Origin: Verrucomicrobiota bacterium
Lineage (GTDB): Bacteria > Verrucomicrobiota > Kiritimatiellia > B70-G9
Length of the DNA stretch: 14,708 nt
Direction of reading: 5' to 3'
Assembly: GCA_003641465.1 (NCBI GenBank)
Contig: QNAJ01000009.1
Span: 1 to 14,708 of the forward strand
The notes beneath the pieces were generated by a model. The model was not told the origin of the DNA. It did no database searches and saw only the letters and a program-made list of their open reading frames with translations. This document shows positions 7,251-14,147 of the stretch, piece after piece; within the stretch, counting starts at the first letter, position 1; each line of letters opens with the position of its first letter. A program made the translations under genes and the position numbers.

Positions 7251-8204
7251 ATGCAGGCTAAGTTGACGGTGCGGGATTTCTACGAGCAGGGAAAGGAGTC
7301 TCTTTCCCTGAGCATTGAGTATGGAGAGAAGCATCTGCGGCGGCCGGTTTACGAGGCGGCCATCAACCGGCCGGGTCTGGCGCTGGCGGGGTTTTTCCAG
7401 TACTTCGCCAACCGCCGTATCCAGGTGGTCGGCCTGGCCGAGTACGCGTATCTGAAAAGTCTCCCGGATCAGGAGCGCACCGAACGCATGATGGCCCTCC
7501 TGGGCCAGCACGTGCCCTGCCTGGTGATCACCCGTAACCGACATGCACTTCCCGAGATGGTGGCAGCAGCGGGCCGCTACCGCGTGCCCATACTGCGTTC
7601 TCCGTTGATCACCAGCCGCTTCATAAATATAGCCACTGTGATCCTGGAGAACATGACGGCCCCGTCCATTCGGGTGCAGGGAACAATGGTGGATATCATG
7701 GGGATCGGCGTACTCATCGAAGGCAGACCGGGCATCGGAAAGAGCGAAGTGGCCTTGGGACTGATCGAAAGGGGATACAGTCTGGTGGCCGATGATGTCA
7801 CTGTGCTGCGTCGGGAGAGCAGTGGGCGTATCATCGCTTCCGCTCCGGAGATAACCCGCTATCATATGGAGATACGCGGATTGGGGATCATCCACGTTCC
7901 CAGCCTTTTTGGCGTGGCTTCCATGCGGAAAGAAATGCGGCTCGATATAATCGTTCATCTGCACCCGCTTCAGGAGAAGGCAGAAGAGGATGACCGCACC
8001 GGATTCAACCCGGGAGTAAGGGATATTCTGGGGGTCCGCATTCCGGTGATCAACTTGCCGGTGGCCCCAGGACGTGACATGGCCCATGTGGTGGAGGTGG
8101 CGGCACTCAATCAGAAACTCAGAAATATGGGCCACGACGCTGCCAAGGAGTTGGATGAAAAACTGGTCGAGATACTGGTGCGCAAGAGCGGGCAGAAGCG
8201 GTGA
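7251..8204 (+). CDS. hprK: HPr kinase/phosphorylase
   Basis: A bifunctional enzyme of 317 residues phosphorylates, and with phosphate dephosphorylates, the regulatory serine of HPr. It has the full two-domain form: an N-terminal HprK_N domain (about 1-130) and a C-terminal P-loop domain. The Walker A motif is EGRPGIGKSE (157-166), the catalytic acidic pair is Asp181/Asp182 in LVADD, and the family signature MEIRGLGIIHV is at 206-216. A conserved Arg (DDRTG, 249) and the C-terminal VAPGRDMAHVVEVAALN element are also present. Just before Walker A the text is VQGTMVDIMG: Gln143 stands where Bacillus and Lactobacillus enzymes have His (HGVLVDI). The ribosome-binding site is weak. The stop overlaps the first HPr start codon as GTGA, and the substrate is the next gene. 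Confidence 0.94.
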   Translation: MQAKLTVRDFYEQGKESLSLSIEYGEKHLRRPVYEAAINRPGLALAGFFQYFANRRIQVVGLAEYAYLKSLPDQERTERMMALLGQHVPCLVITRNRHALPEMVAAAGRYRVPILRSPLITSRFINIATVILENMTAPSIRVQGTMVDIMGIGVLIEGRPGIGKSEVALGLIERGYSLVADDVTVLRRESSGRIIASAPEITRYHMEIRGLGIIHVPSLFGVASMRKEMRLDIIVHLHPLQEKAEEDDRTGFNPGVRDILGVRIPVINLPVAPGRDMAHVVEVAALNQKLRNMGHDAAKELDEKLVEILVRKSGQKR

Positions 8205-8503
8205 AGAATCCGACGAGCCAGAAATCGGATGCAAAAGTGGTCGAGCGCGAGCTGACCATCCGCAACAAGCTGGGCATTCACGCACGCCCGGCGGCTTTGT
8301 TCGTCAAGACCGCCGGGCGGTTCGCGTCGGATATCACCGTGGAGAAGGATGGCAACCGGGTTTCGGGTAAAAGCATCATGGGACTGATGACGCTGGAAGG
8401 ATACCAGGGATCGAAGCTGCGCATCAGGGCGGAAGGTGAAGACGCCGAGGAAGCCGTGCAGGCGTTGGAAGAGCTGGTTGAGAAGGGCTTCTATGAGGAC
8501 TGA
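8201..8503 (+). CDS. ptsH: Phosphocarrier protein HPr
   Basis: HPr accepts phosphate from Enzyme I on a histidine and is regulated on a serine by HPr kinase. From GTG 8201 it has 100 residues. The histidine site is GIHARPAA with His27 and the serine site is KSIMGLMTL with Ser58. An internal GTG at 8237, preceded by GGA at 8227-8229, would give an 88-residue protein with the sites at exactly His15 and Ser46, the classical numbering. That shorter start is a serious alternative, while GTG 8201 has the GTGA overlap with hprK in its favour. Both phosphorylation sites are intact, so this HPr is a plausible substrate for the adjacent HprK and for Enzyme I 6 bases downstream. Confidence 0.94.
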   Translation: MKNPTSQKSDAKVVERELTIRNKLGIHARPAALFVKTAGRFASDITVEKDGNRVSGKSIMGLMTLEGYQGSKLRIRAEGEDAEEAVQALEELVEKGFYED

Positions 8504-8509
8504 CCGGTC

Positions 8510-10288
8510 ATGAGCGACAGGCCCCAGCAAAAGAAGGAAATCGTACTGCGCGGCGTGCCGGCTTCACCAGGAATTGCGGTAGCGCCGGCCGTACTGATGG
8601 CCAGCGAACCGGAGCACTATCCCGAACGGGAAATCAGCGAGGATGAAATTCCCCGCGAAATCGCGCGCTTCGAAGAAGCTTTGATCAAAACCCGGCACCA
8701 GCTCCACGAGATTGAACGGCGGGTTGCCGAAGCAATCGGCGAGGAGAACGCGGGTATCTTCGATGCCCATCTGCTGGTGGTGGATGACCGTTCCTTTGTA
8801 GAAGAGGTTATTGAGGGACTGCACCGGGAACGTAAGAACGTGGAAGTAGTTCTGATGCGGGTGGCCGAAAAATATGCTCAGGCGCTGGCCACGGTGGATG
8901 ATGACTACCTCAGAGAGCGCGCGGTTGACGTGCGCGATGTGGCCCGGCGGATCGTGCGTAATCTGGCCGGAGTCACCGTGGGAGGATTGGAGAGCGTCGC
9001 CGAGCCGTGTATCGTGGTGGCCCACGACCTGGCGCCTTCCGACACCGCCACCATGCCGCGCGACAAGGTTGCCGGTTTCGTCACCGACCTGGGCAGCATG
9101 ACTTCGCATACCGCCATCATGGCCCGCGCCCTGGCGATTCCTGCGGTGGTGGGATCAAGGGATGCCAGTGTTCGGGTGAATCCGGGGGATATGGTGCTGG
9201 TAGACGGTACCCGCGGTGTGGTGATAATCAATCCCAGCTCCGAGCGGCTGCAGGAATACGACCGCCGCGCAGAAACCGAAAGGTCCATCCGGCAGCAGCT
9301 GGCGGAATTGCGCGGCGAACCGGCGGTCACCGCGGATGGTAAGCGGGTTGGCCTGATGGCCAATATTGAGCTGCCCGCCGATGTCGAGCTGGTTCTGGAG
9401 AACGGTGCTGAGGGAATCGGTCTTTTCCGCACGGAGTTTCTCTACGTGGGGCGCTCATCTTGGCCCAGTGAAGACGAACAGGTGGAAGTCTATGAGGAAG
9501 TCGCCCGCCGGGTGGCTCCCAACCCGGTAGTGATCCGCACCCTGGATCTCGGCGGGGACAAGTTTGTTTCCCATATGAAGGCGCCGGAGGAGGCCAATCC
9601 TTTCATGGGATGGCGAGCCATCCGCTTCTGTCTGGCTCAGCCCGAGATATTCAAGGTGCAGCTACGCGCGATTCTGCGGGCCAGCCGGCTGGGAAACATC
9701 CGCATGATGTACCCCATGGTAAGCAATCTGGATGAGCTTCTGCAGGCCAATCGTATTCTGCAGCAGGAGATGAAAAGTCTTGCGGAGCGGGGAGTGGAAT
9801 TCAACCGGGATATTGATGTGGGGGTGATGATTGAGGTGCCCTCCGCGGCGCTCATCGCCGATATCCTTGCACCCCATGCCGCGTTCTTCAGTCTGGGCAC
9901 TAATGATCTTGTGCAGTACACCCTGGCGGTGGACCGGGTCAATGAAAAGGTAGCCTACCTTTATGAGCCGACTCATCCCGCCCTGATACGTCTCATTCAG
10001 AAGGCCGTAGAGGCCGGACACGGCCACGGCATCCAGGTGGGTATATGCGGGGAAATGGGGGGTAATCCGCTCATGGTGCCGTTACTCCTTGGATTGGGGG
10101 TTGACCATTTCAGCGTCAGTCCCACACTTCTACCCCTGGTCAAGCGGGCGGTCAGAAGCGTGAGCTACAGCGAGTGCGTTGAATTGGTCAGGAAGGCGCT
10201 TCAGGCGGCCACCGCCTCCGAGATAACCGAGATGTGCTACGAGCTGATCAGAAAGTCCGCACCGGAATTGCTGGACCTGGTGAGCTGA
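8510..10288 (+). CDS. ptsI: PTS Enzyme I (phosphoenolpyruvate-protein phosphotransferase)
   Basis: Enzyme I takes phosphate from PEP onto a histidine and passes it to HPr. The protein has 592 residues, close to the usual 570-580 plus a short N-terminal tail. The N-terminal segment RGVPASPGIAVAPA (14-27) and the active-site loop GSMTSHTAIMARAL (195-208) with His200 are clear. The PEP-binding TIM barrel follows, with EGIGLFRTEFLY (301-312), TLDLGGDK (344-351), MIEVPSAALIAD (440-451), SLGTNDLVQYTLAVDR (461-476) and GICGEMGG with Cys513. No GAF domain is fused, so it is the sugar-type EI rather than PtsP. It lacks any EIIA/B/C neighbour here, so it may serve regulation or permeases elsewhere. Confidence 0.97.
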   Translation: MSDRPQQKKEIVLRGVPASPGIAVAPAVLMASEPEHYPEREISEDEIPREIARFEEALIKTRHQLHEIERRVAEAIGEENAGIFDAHLLVVDDRSFVEEVIEGLHRERKNVEVVLMRVAEKYAQALATVDDDYLRERAVDVRDVARRIVRNLAGVTVGGLESVAEPCIVVAHDLAPSDTATMPRDKVAGFVTDLGSMTSHTAIMARALAIPAVVGSRDASVRVNPGDMVLVDGTRGVVIINPSSERLQEYDRRAETERSIRQQLAELRGEPAVTADGKRVGLMANIELPADVELVLENGAEGIGLFRTEFLYVGRSSWPSEDEQVEVYEEVARRVAPNPVVIRTLDLGGDKFVSHMKAPEEANPFMGWRAIRFCLAQPEIFKVQLRAILRASRLGNIRMMYPMVSNLDELLQANRILQQEMKSLAERGVEFNRDIDVGVMIEVPSAALIADILAPHAAFFSLGTNDLVQYTLAVDRVNEKVAYLYEPTHPALIRLIQKAVEAGHGHGIQVGICGEMGGNPLMVPLLLGLGVDHFSVSPTLLPLVKRAVRSVSYSECVELVRKALQAATASEITEMCYELIRKSAPELLDLVS

Positions 10289-10325
10289 AACGCGCTGACC
10301 CGGCCGGAAACCTGATTGCATGAGA

Positions 10326-10333
10326 GGGAGGAG
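10326..10333 (+). promoter_or_regulatory. Shine-Dalgarno fixing the metK start
   Basis: GGGAGGAG lies 3 bases before GTG 10337. It supports this start rather than a TTG at 10316 that would place the SD inside the coding sequence. Confidence 0.6.
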
Positions 10334-10336
10334 AAA

Positions 10337-11518
10337 GTGAAGACGGCAGCTCGACGACACCTGTTCACCTCGGAGTCGGTCACCGAAGGACATCCGGACA
10401 AGTTGTGCGACGGGATATCGGACGCGATCCTGGATGCCGCGCTGGAGGAGGACCCGCAGAGCCGGGTCGCCTGCGAGACACTGGTCAAGACAGGAATGGT
10501 AGTGGTTGCCGGGGAAATAACCACCCGGGCTACCATCAATTATTCCGATGTTGTCCGCGGCTACATCCGCAAGGTGGGATACACCGACGCACAAATCGGT
10601 TTCGACGCGGATAATTGTGCCGTTTTGGTGGCAATAGAACGGCAGTCCCCGGATATCTCCCAGGGCGTGACGCCGGGTACGGGGCTGTTTAAGGAACAGG
10701 GTGCGGGTGACCAGGGCATGATGTTCGGGTATGCCTGCGACGAGACCCCGGAACTGATGCCTGCTCCCATCATGTTCGCTCACCGCCTCACCCGTGCGTT
10801 GGCCCGGGCGCGCAGGAGCGGCCGGCTGCCGTTTCTCCGTCCCGACGGGAAGTCCCAGGTTACGGTGATCTATGAGGACGGGCGGCCGGTAGGGGTGGAC
10901 ACCGTGGTCATCTCCTGCCAGCACAGCCCGGAAGTGAAACATCGCCAGCTGCGCGAAGCGATCATCGAGGAGATCATCCGCAAGGAGATCCCGGCCCGAA
11001 TGCTGCCGCGCCAGTCCAGGAAGTTCCTGATCAATCCCACCGGTCGGTTCGTTATCGGAGGCCCCAAGGGTGACTGCGGCGTGACCGGTCGCAAGATCAT
11101 CGTGGATACCTATGGCGGAATGGGCCGGCATGGCGGCGGCTGCTTTTCCGGTAAGGATCCCTCGAAGGTCGACCGCAGTGCGGCCTATATGGCCCGCTAT
11201 ATTGCCAAGAATATTGTTGCCGCCAGGCTCGCGCAGCGCTGCGAGGTGCAATTGGCTTATGCTATCGGATATCCCGAACCGGTTTCGGTGTTCGTCGATA
11301 CTTTCGGGACCGGTAAAGTGAGTGATGAAAGCCTGGAGGCCGCAGTCCGCCGTGTGTTTCGGCTGAAGCCCGCCGAGATCATCACGGAGCTCAATCTGTT
11401 GCGCCCGATATACGCCCGGACCGCCGCCTACGGGCACTTCGGGCGGAAGCGTGAACTGGACGTTTTCACCTGGGAGCGGACGGACCGGGTCGAGGAGCTG
11501 CGCGCCGCGGTTACCTGA
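10337..11518 (+). CDS. metK: S-adenosylmethionine synthetase
   Basis: The enzyme makes SAM from methionine and ATP and has 393 residues from GTG 10337 (family about 380-400). Motifs in order: FTSESVTEGHPDKLCD (10-25) with the active-site His19 and Asp21; GAGDQGMMFGYA (122-133), the adenosine-binding signature; LINPTGRFVIGGPKGDCGVTGRK (231-253 region); and HGGGCFSGKDPSKVDRS (265-281). In the last, the signature GGGAFSGKD carries Cys269 in place of the usual Ala. The C-terminus AAYGHFGRK is standard. The gene is 48 bases after ptsI, the largest gap of the + strand cluster, and no SAM riboswitch fits in it. It ends the codirectional block and converges on the uridylyltransferase gene. Confidence 0.96.
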   Translation: MKTAARRHLFTSESVTEGHPDKLCDGISDAILDAALEEDPQSRVACETLVKTGMVVVAGEITTRATINYSDVVRGYIRKVGYTDAQIGFDADNCAVLVAIERQSPDISQGVTPGTGLFKEQGAGDQGMMFGYACDETPELMPAPIMFAHRLTRALARARRSGRLPFLRPDGKSQVTVIYEDGRPVGVDTVVISCQHSPEVKHRQLREAIIEEIIRKEIPARMLPRQSRKFLINPTGRFVIGGPKGDCGVTGRKIIVDTYGGMGRHGGGCFSGKDPSKVDRSAAYMARYIAKNIVAARLAQRCEVQLAYAIGYPEPVSVFVDTFGTGKVSDESLEAAVRRVFRLKPAEIITELNLLRPIYARTAAYGHFGRKRELDVFTWERTDRVEELRAAVT

Positions 11519-11552
11519 CGGATATGGCCCTGTCCGGGTCGCTTGCCGGTGA

Positions 11553-11566
11553 CGCGAGCTGTCGCG
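11553..11566. terminator. Small GC hairpin in the convergent metK/ugp spacer
   Basis: CGCGA (11553-11557), loop GCTG, and TCGCG (11562-11566) form a perfect 5-bp stem in the 57-base spacer between two convergent stops. No T-run follows on either strand, so it is at best a weak or factor-assisted terminator; the spacer shows nothing else. Confidence 0.3.
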
Positions 11567-11575
11567 GCCGACGCC

Positions 11576-13006
11576 CTACTCGGCGCCGTTTCCCCGGATC
11601 AGGGTATTCGCCGGCACCAGCATCTGGCGGGAGCTGCGGTTCCGCAGATACACGCTGCCCTCGAGAACAACCCGGCCCTGGAACAGGAAGTCGCCCTCTA
11701 TTGTCAGGGACCGGCATCGCACCAGTGAAGGCGGCCCCGATGGAAAGCGGAGGTCGAACTCCGGCAGCCGCCCGTAAACACGGTGGTCAAGATCAATGAA
11801 AATTGTCTCCAGCCGTCGCTCGGGATTCACCCGCAAGGTGCTGTCCGCCTCCAGCAGATAAATGTCGGAGCGTATTGCCAGCAGGTCATCAGTAGTTTTC
11901 ACCGGCAGGAAGCGGGCACGGGGAACCGCAACCGCCGCCGCCCCTTCGAAGAGGGAAATTGCGGCGCCGGCTGCGGTTTCCAGGTGAAAGACCGGCATCG
12001 AAAGAGGATTCTGCGGGTTCAGCGACTTGCGGTTGACAATCACCGGAAGCGGCAGCCGGCCGTTGTTATTGCGCAATACTGTTTGAAGCGCTTCCAGATT
12101 CAGCCACAGGTTATTGGTGTTGAAGTAGCGATGGCGTTGCACATCCTGGAAAAGATGGAAATCCTCCGGCGGGCATTGCCCTGACTCGCGCAGCAGGAGT
12201 CGGCCCTTCGCGTCACGGGCAAGATGCCCGCCCTTGCGGTCCGCGGCGGTTCTTTCGGCCACCTCCATCAGGAAGGGGGCTCCGCTTTCAGCCATGTACC
12301 CCACCAGACGCAGGTCCACAGTCGCGCCGAGGTTGTCAATGTTGGAAACGAAGGCGTAACGGTATCCCAGCGACAGCAGGCGTTCAAGTATGCCGGTCTC
12401 CCACATAACGGTGTAAATATCGCCGTGGCCCGGCGGACACCATCCGGAAGGATCGTTCAGCTCCGTCCGCACCGGCTCCAGCGTGTCCGCGATAATCTTG
12501 GGTACCCGGTTCTGAGCGAACAATACCGGCAGGTCCCGGGGATTGCCCACGGGTGTATCCGCCTGCTGGAGGGCCTTCTCCAGCGCCGCTTGGGTGGCGA
12601 AGCTGGACATCAGCAGCAGCGGGACATCGCTGCGGTGCGTTTCGCGCAGGTGTCTGATCTGGCCCAGTGTCAGGTCGAGGAAGGTTCTGCCTTCTTTGAC
12701 CGGCAGCAGGGCCTTGGGCATGTCCAGTCCCATGGAGGTCCCCAGCCCGCCGGCCAGCTTGATGACCACCAGTTTTTGCAATTCCCGGCGGCCGGTGTCC
12801 GGATTCCCCCATTGTTCGTCCAGCCGGGGCAGGCGATCTACAGGCGTGATATCGGCTTCCGGGATCAGGGTTTGTTCGCCGTGAAGCAGCCGCCGGTAGT
12901 TTTCGAGGAAGGCCTCCGCCGCCGCCTTGGGTGTCCCGACGGCCGCCAGTCGCTTTCGTGCAACGTTCAGGCGCCACTCTACATCCTGCTGTGTTAGCTG
13001 GCCCAT
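11576..13006 (-). CDS. UTP-glucose-1-phosphate uridylyltransferase, eukaryotic (UGP2) type
   Basis: A 476-residue nucleotidyltransferase of the UDPGP family forms UDP-glucose from glucose 1-phosphate and UTP. The start is ATG at 13006 (MGQLTQQDVEW). Signature text: VIKLAGGLGTSMGLDMPKAL (81-100), CPPGHGDIY (190-198) with the uridine-binding GHGD, SNIDNLGA (221-228), FNTNNLWLNL (295-304), and FLPVKTTDDLLAIRSDIY (366-383). A left-handed beta-helix-like tail (about 400-470: SLTIEGDFLFQGRVVLEGSVYL) follows. Both length and the C-terminal helix fit the eukaryotic UGP2 type, not the short bacterial GalU. Close relatives include UAP enzymes, but the strict TSMG/TTDDLLAIRSD text favours UGP. No strong ribosome-binding site precedes the ATG, and a promoter-like sequence lies 15-20 bases upstream. 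UDP-glucose would feed surface polysaccharide. Confidence 0.88.
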   Translation of the reverse strand: MGQLTQQDVEWRLNVARKRLAAVGTPKAAAEAFLENYRRLLHGEQTLIPEADITPVDRLPRLDEQWGNPDTGRRELQKLVVIKLAGGLGTSMGLDMPKALLPVKEGRTFLDLTLGQIRHLRETHRSDVPLLLMSSFATQAALEKALQQADTPVGNPRDLPVLFAQNRVPKIIADTLEPVRTELNDPSGWCPPGHGDIYTVMWETGILERLLSLGYRYAFVSNIDNLGATVDLRLVGYMAESGAPFLMEVAERTAADRKGGHLARDAKGRLLLRESGQCPPEDFHLFQDVQRHRYFNTNNLWLNLEALQTVLRNNNGRLPLPVIVNRKSLNPQNPLSMPVFHLETAAGAAISLFEGAAAVAVPRARFLPVKTTDDLLAIRSDIYLLEADSTLRVNPERRLETIFIDLDHRVYGRLPEFDLRFPSGPPSLVRCRSLTIEGDFLFQGRVVLEGSVYLRNRSSRQMLVPANTLIRGNGAE

Positions 13007-13027
13007 TGCGTAAACCGTGGTAGTGTT

Positions 13028-13054
13028 ATTATCCGTTGGGGCTTCTCCGGTCAA
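13028..13054 (-). promoter_or_regulatory. Candidate sigma70-like promoter of the uridylyltransferase gene
   Basis: On the - strand TTGACC (13054-13049) and GATAAT (13033-13028) are each 5/6 matches to the -35/-10 consensus, but the spacer is only 15 bases. Predicted transcription would begin about 15 bases before ATG 13006, giving a very short leader that fits the missing ribosome-binding site. It also argues against a TTG start at 13093. Confidence 0.4.
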
Positions 13055-13095
13055 GGCAGCAGGACTTTTGGATGGCCCGTGGAAGGAGCCCAATC

Positions 13096-13124
13096 TTGTA
13101 TGTATAGGGCCGCGCGGGCATACT
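13096..13124 (+). promoter_or_regulatory. Candidate promoter for tRNA-Leu
   Basis: TTGTAT (13096-13101) and CATACT (13119-13124) are separated by an ideal 17 bases and would start transcription near 13131, right at the tRNA. The hexamers match only 3/6 and 4/6. Confidence 0.3.
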
Positions 13125-13133
13125 TTGAGGGGC

Positions 13134-13219
13134 GCCCGGGTGGCGGAATCGGCAGACGCAACGGACTTAAAATCCGTTTCCGCTGACGCGGAGTGGGGGT
13201 TCGAGTCCCCCCCCGGGCA
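13134..13219 (+). tRNA. tRNA-Leu (anticodon UAA)
   Basis: An 86-base class II tRNA. The acceptor stem GCCCGGG (13134-13140) pairs with CCCGGGC (13212-13218). The anticodon stem ACGGA/TCCGT holds the loop CTTAAAA with anticodon TAA at 13168-13170. A long variable arm CCGC-TGAC-GCGG (13180-13191) and a T arm GGGGG-TTCGAGT-CCCCC (13195-13211) follow. The discriminator is A13219 and CCA is not encoded (next bases CT), so it must be added after transcription. It reads UUA and UUG codons. The 3' end is only 18 bases from the stop of the ThuA gene on the other strand. Confidence 0.97.
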
Positions 13220-13237
13220 CTCGGTCAGGTGGGGTCC

Positions 13238-13957
13238 TCAGTGGTTTTCGCCGGACGGCGTCGGCGGGAGATCCCCGGCCGCCCAGAGTATACCCCGCAG
13301 GACGATTCTTCTGAGGGGGTCGCACCTTTTGAAGTCCGCCAGATTGTGGCCTACCGAACAATAGAAAACCCGCCCTTTACCCCACGTGCGTTTCCAGGCC
13401 ACCGGCATGCGGCAACCTGCAATCCAGGGGTATGGTTTGCCGGTGAAGACCGTGGTCGCCAGCACATCCACTCCGGGATCCACATGCATATAGTATTGCT
13501 CGGAGCGGATGCTGAAGTCAGAGATGCCGCGGGTGATGGGATCGTCCGTTTTTTCGATGTGGATTTCGTATCGCCGTATTCCCCCCGGATGAGCGACGAA
13601 TTGACCGCCGATCAGGAACTGATAGCGCGTGCTGTTCCGAAAGGCGTCTCCCAGCCCACCGTGCCAGCCGGCCAGTCCCATTCCGCCTTCGACCGCCCTT
13701 ACCAGTCCGTCCGCCTGCTGGCGGGTGATTTCCCCCATGGTCCAGCTCTGGACGGCCACCTGCACCTGGGACAGCAACGAACGGTCGGTGTAGACATCCA
13801 GCGAATCGGACCGGATGATACGGTAGCCGCGCTGCTCCAGGGAAGCGGCGAACAGCGCGAGGCATTCCCACGGCTGGTGGCCTGGCCACCCTCCGCCGAC
13901 CAGCAGAGCGGTTCGGGTCGGAGCCGCCGCCCGGGTTTTCCTGGAGAAGATACGCAT
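13238..13957 (-). CDS. ThuA-like domain protein
   Basis: A 239-residue protein from ATG 13957 has the ThuA (trehalose utilisation A, glutamine amidotransferase-like) fold. ALLVGGGWPGHQPW (17-30) is the first strand and loop, and DSLDVYTD and VQVAVQSWTMGEIT carry the second and third strands. GMGLAGWHGGLGDAFR (92-107) is the family hallmark loop (GWHGG), and QFLIGGQFVAHPGG and YYMHVDP follow. PVAWKRTWGKGRVFYCSVGHN (184-204 region) plus DF is the conserved C-terminal element. The ThuA fold is related to class I amidotransferases, but the catalytic Cys is not where expected, so the activity is unknown; links to sugar metabolism are known from the family. The reading frame continues upstream to 14236, but that text is unlike the family. 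No good ribosome-binding site is visible. Confidence 0.87.
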   Translation of the reverse strand: MRIFSRKTRAAAPTRTALLVGGGWPGHQPWECLALFAASLEQRGYRIIRSDSLDVYTDRSLLSQVQVAVQSWTMGEITRQQADGLVRAVEGGMGLAGWHGGLGDAFRNSTRYQFLIGGQFVAHPGGIRRYEIHIEKTDDPITRGISDFSIRSEQYYMHVDPGVDVLATTVFTGKPYPWIAGCRMPVAWKRTWGKGRVFYCSVGHNLADFKRCDPLRRIVLRGILWAAGDLPPTPSGENH

Positions 13958-13981
13958 ATCGGTAGCTGGCTTCGGCGCAAC

Positions 13982-14010
13982 ATTTGACACCAGCGATTGG
14001 CGGTTGGAAA
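13982..14010 (-). promoter_or_regulatory. Weak candidate promoter of the ThuA-like gene
   Basis: On the - strand TTTCCA (14010-14005) and TCAAAT (13987-13982), both 4/6 matches, are 17 bases apart, giving a leader of about 20-25 bases. Confidence 0.2.
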
Positions 14011-14061
14011 GCTGTTTGTTGGTATTCGGCGGGCGTGTGCGGTTTGGGGGCATTTGTGCTA

Positions 14062-14097
14062 AAGCGCTTGACCCCAGCCTGCGGTCTGTGGTAGGAA
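14062..14097 (+). promoter_or_regulatory. Candidate operator/promoter before the secreted-protein gene
   Basis: The 190-base divergent spacer (13958-14147) contains the perfect palindrome AAGCGCTT (14062-14069), of the core type bound by LacI-family repressors. It overlaps a -35-like TTGACC (14068-14073). A poor -10 (TAGGAA, 14092-14097) follows at 18 bases. The rest of the spacer shows no tRNA, repeat or obvious small gene. Confidence 0.25.
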
Positions 14098-14134
14098 CAT
14101 CAATAGACTGTGCCGGAGACTGCCTTTCGGGACC

Positions 14135-14140
14135 AGGAGG
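14135..14140 (+). promoter_or_regulatory. Shine-Dalgarno fixing the GTG start at 14148
   Basis: AGGAGG, a perfect core, lies 7 bases before GTG 14148 and is followed directly by a signal peptide reading frame. Confidence 0.75.
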
Positions 14141-14147
14141 TAAAAAA

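Noticed and set aside
6783..8285. A 500-codon open frame on the - strand opposite lptB, hpf and hprK
   Set aside because: It is the mirror of strongly recognised genes on +, with His/Arg/Gln-rich low-complexity text, no family motif and no ribosome-binding site; typical of high-G+C antisense frames.
10289..10336. SAM riboswitch upstream of metK
   Set aside because: Only 48 bases are available and they contain no conserved SAM-aptamer features.
10130..11437. A 435-codon open frame on the - strand opposite metK
   Set aside because: Antisense shadow of a highly conserved gene; His/Gly-rich text without motifs.
12224..12997. A 257-codon open frame on + opposite the uridylyltransferase
   Set aside because: The - strand protein is full length and has all family motifs; the + frame has none.
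13134..13219. tRNA-Leu as an attachment site of an integrated element
   Set aside because: No integrase and no repeat of the tRNA 3' end is visible within the window.
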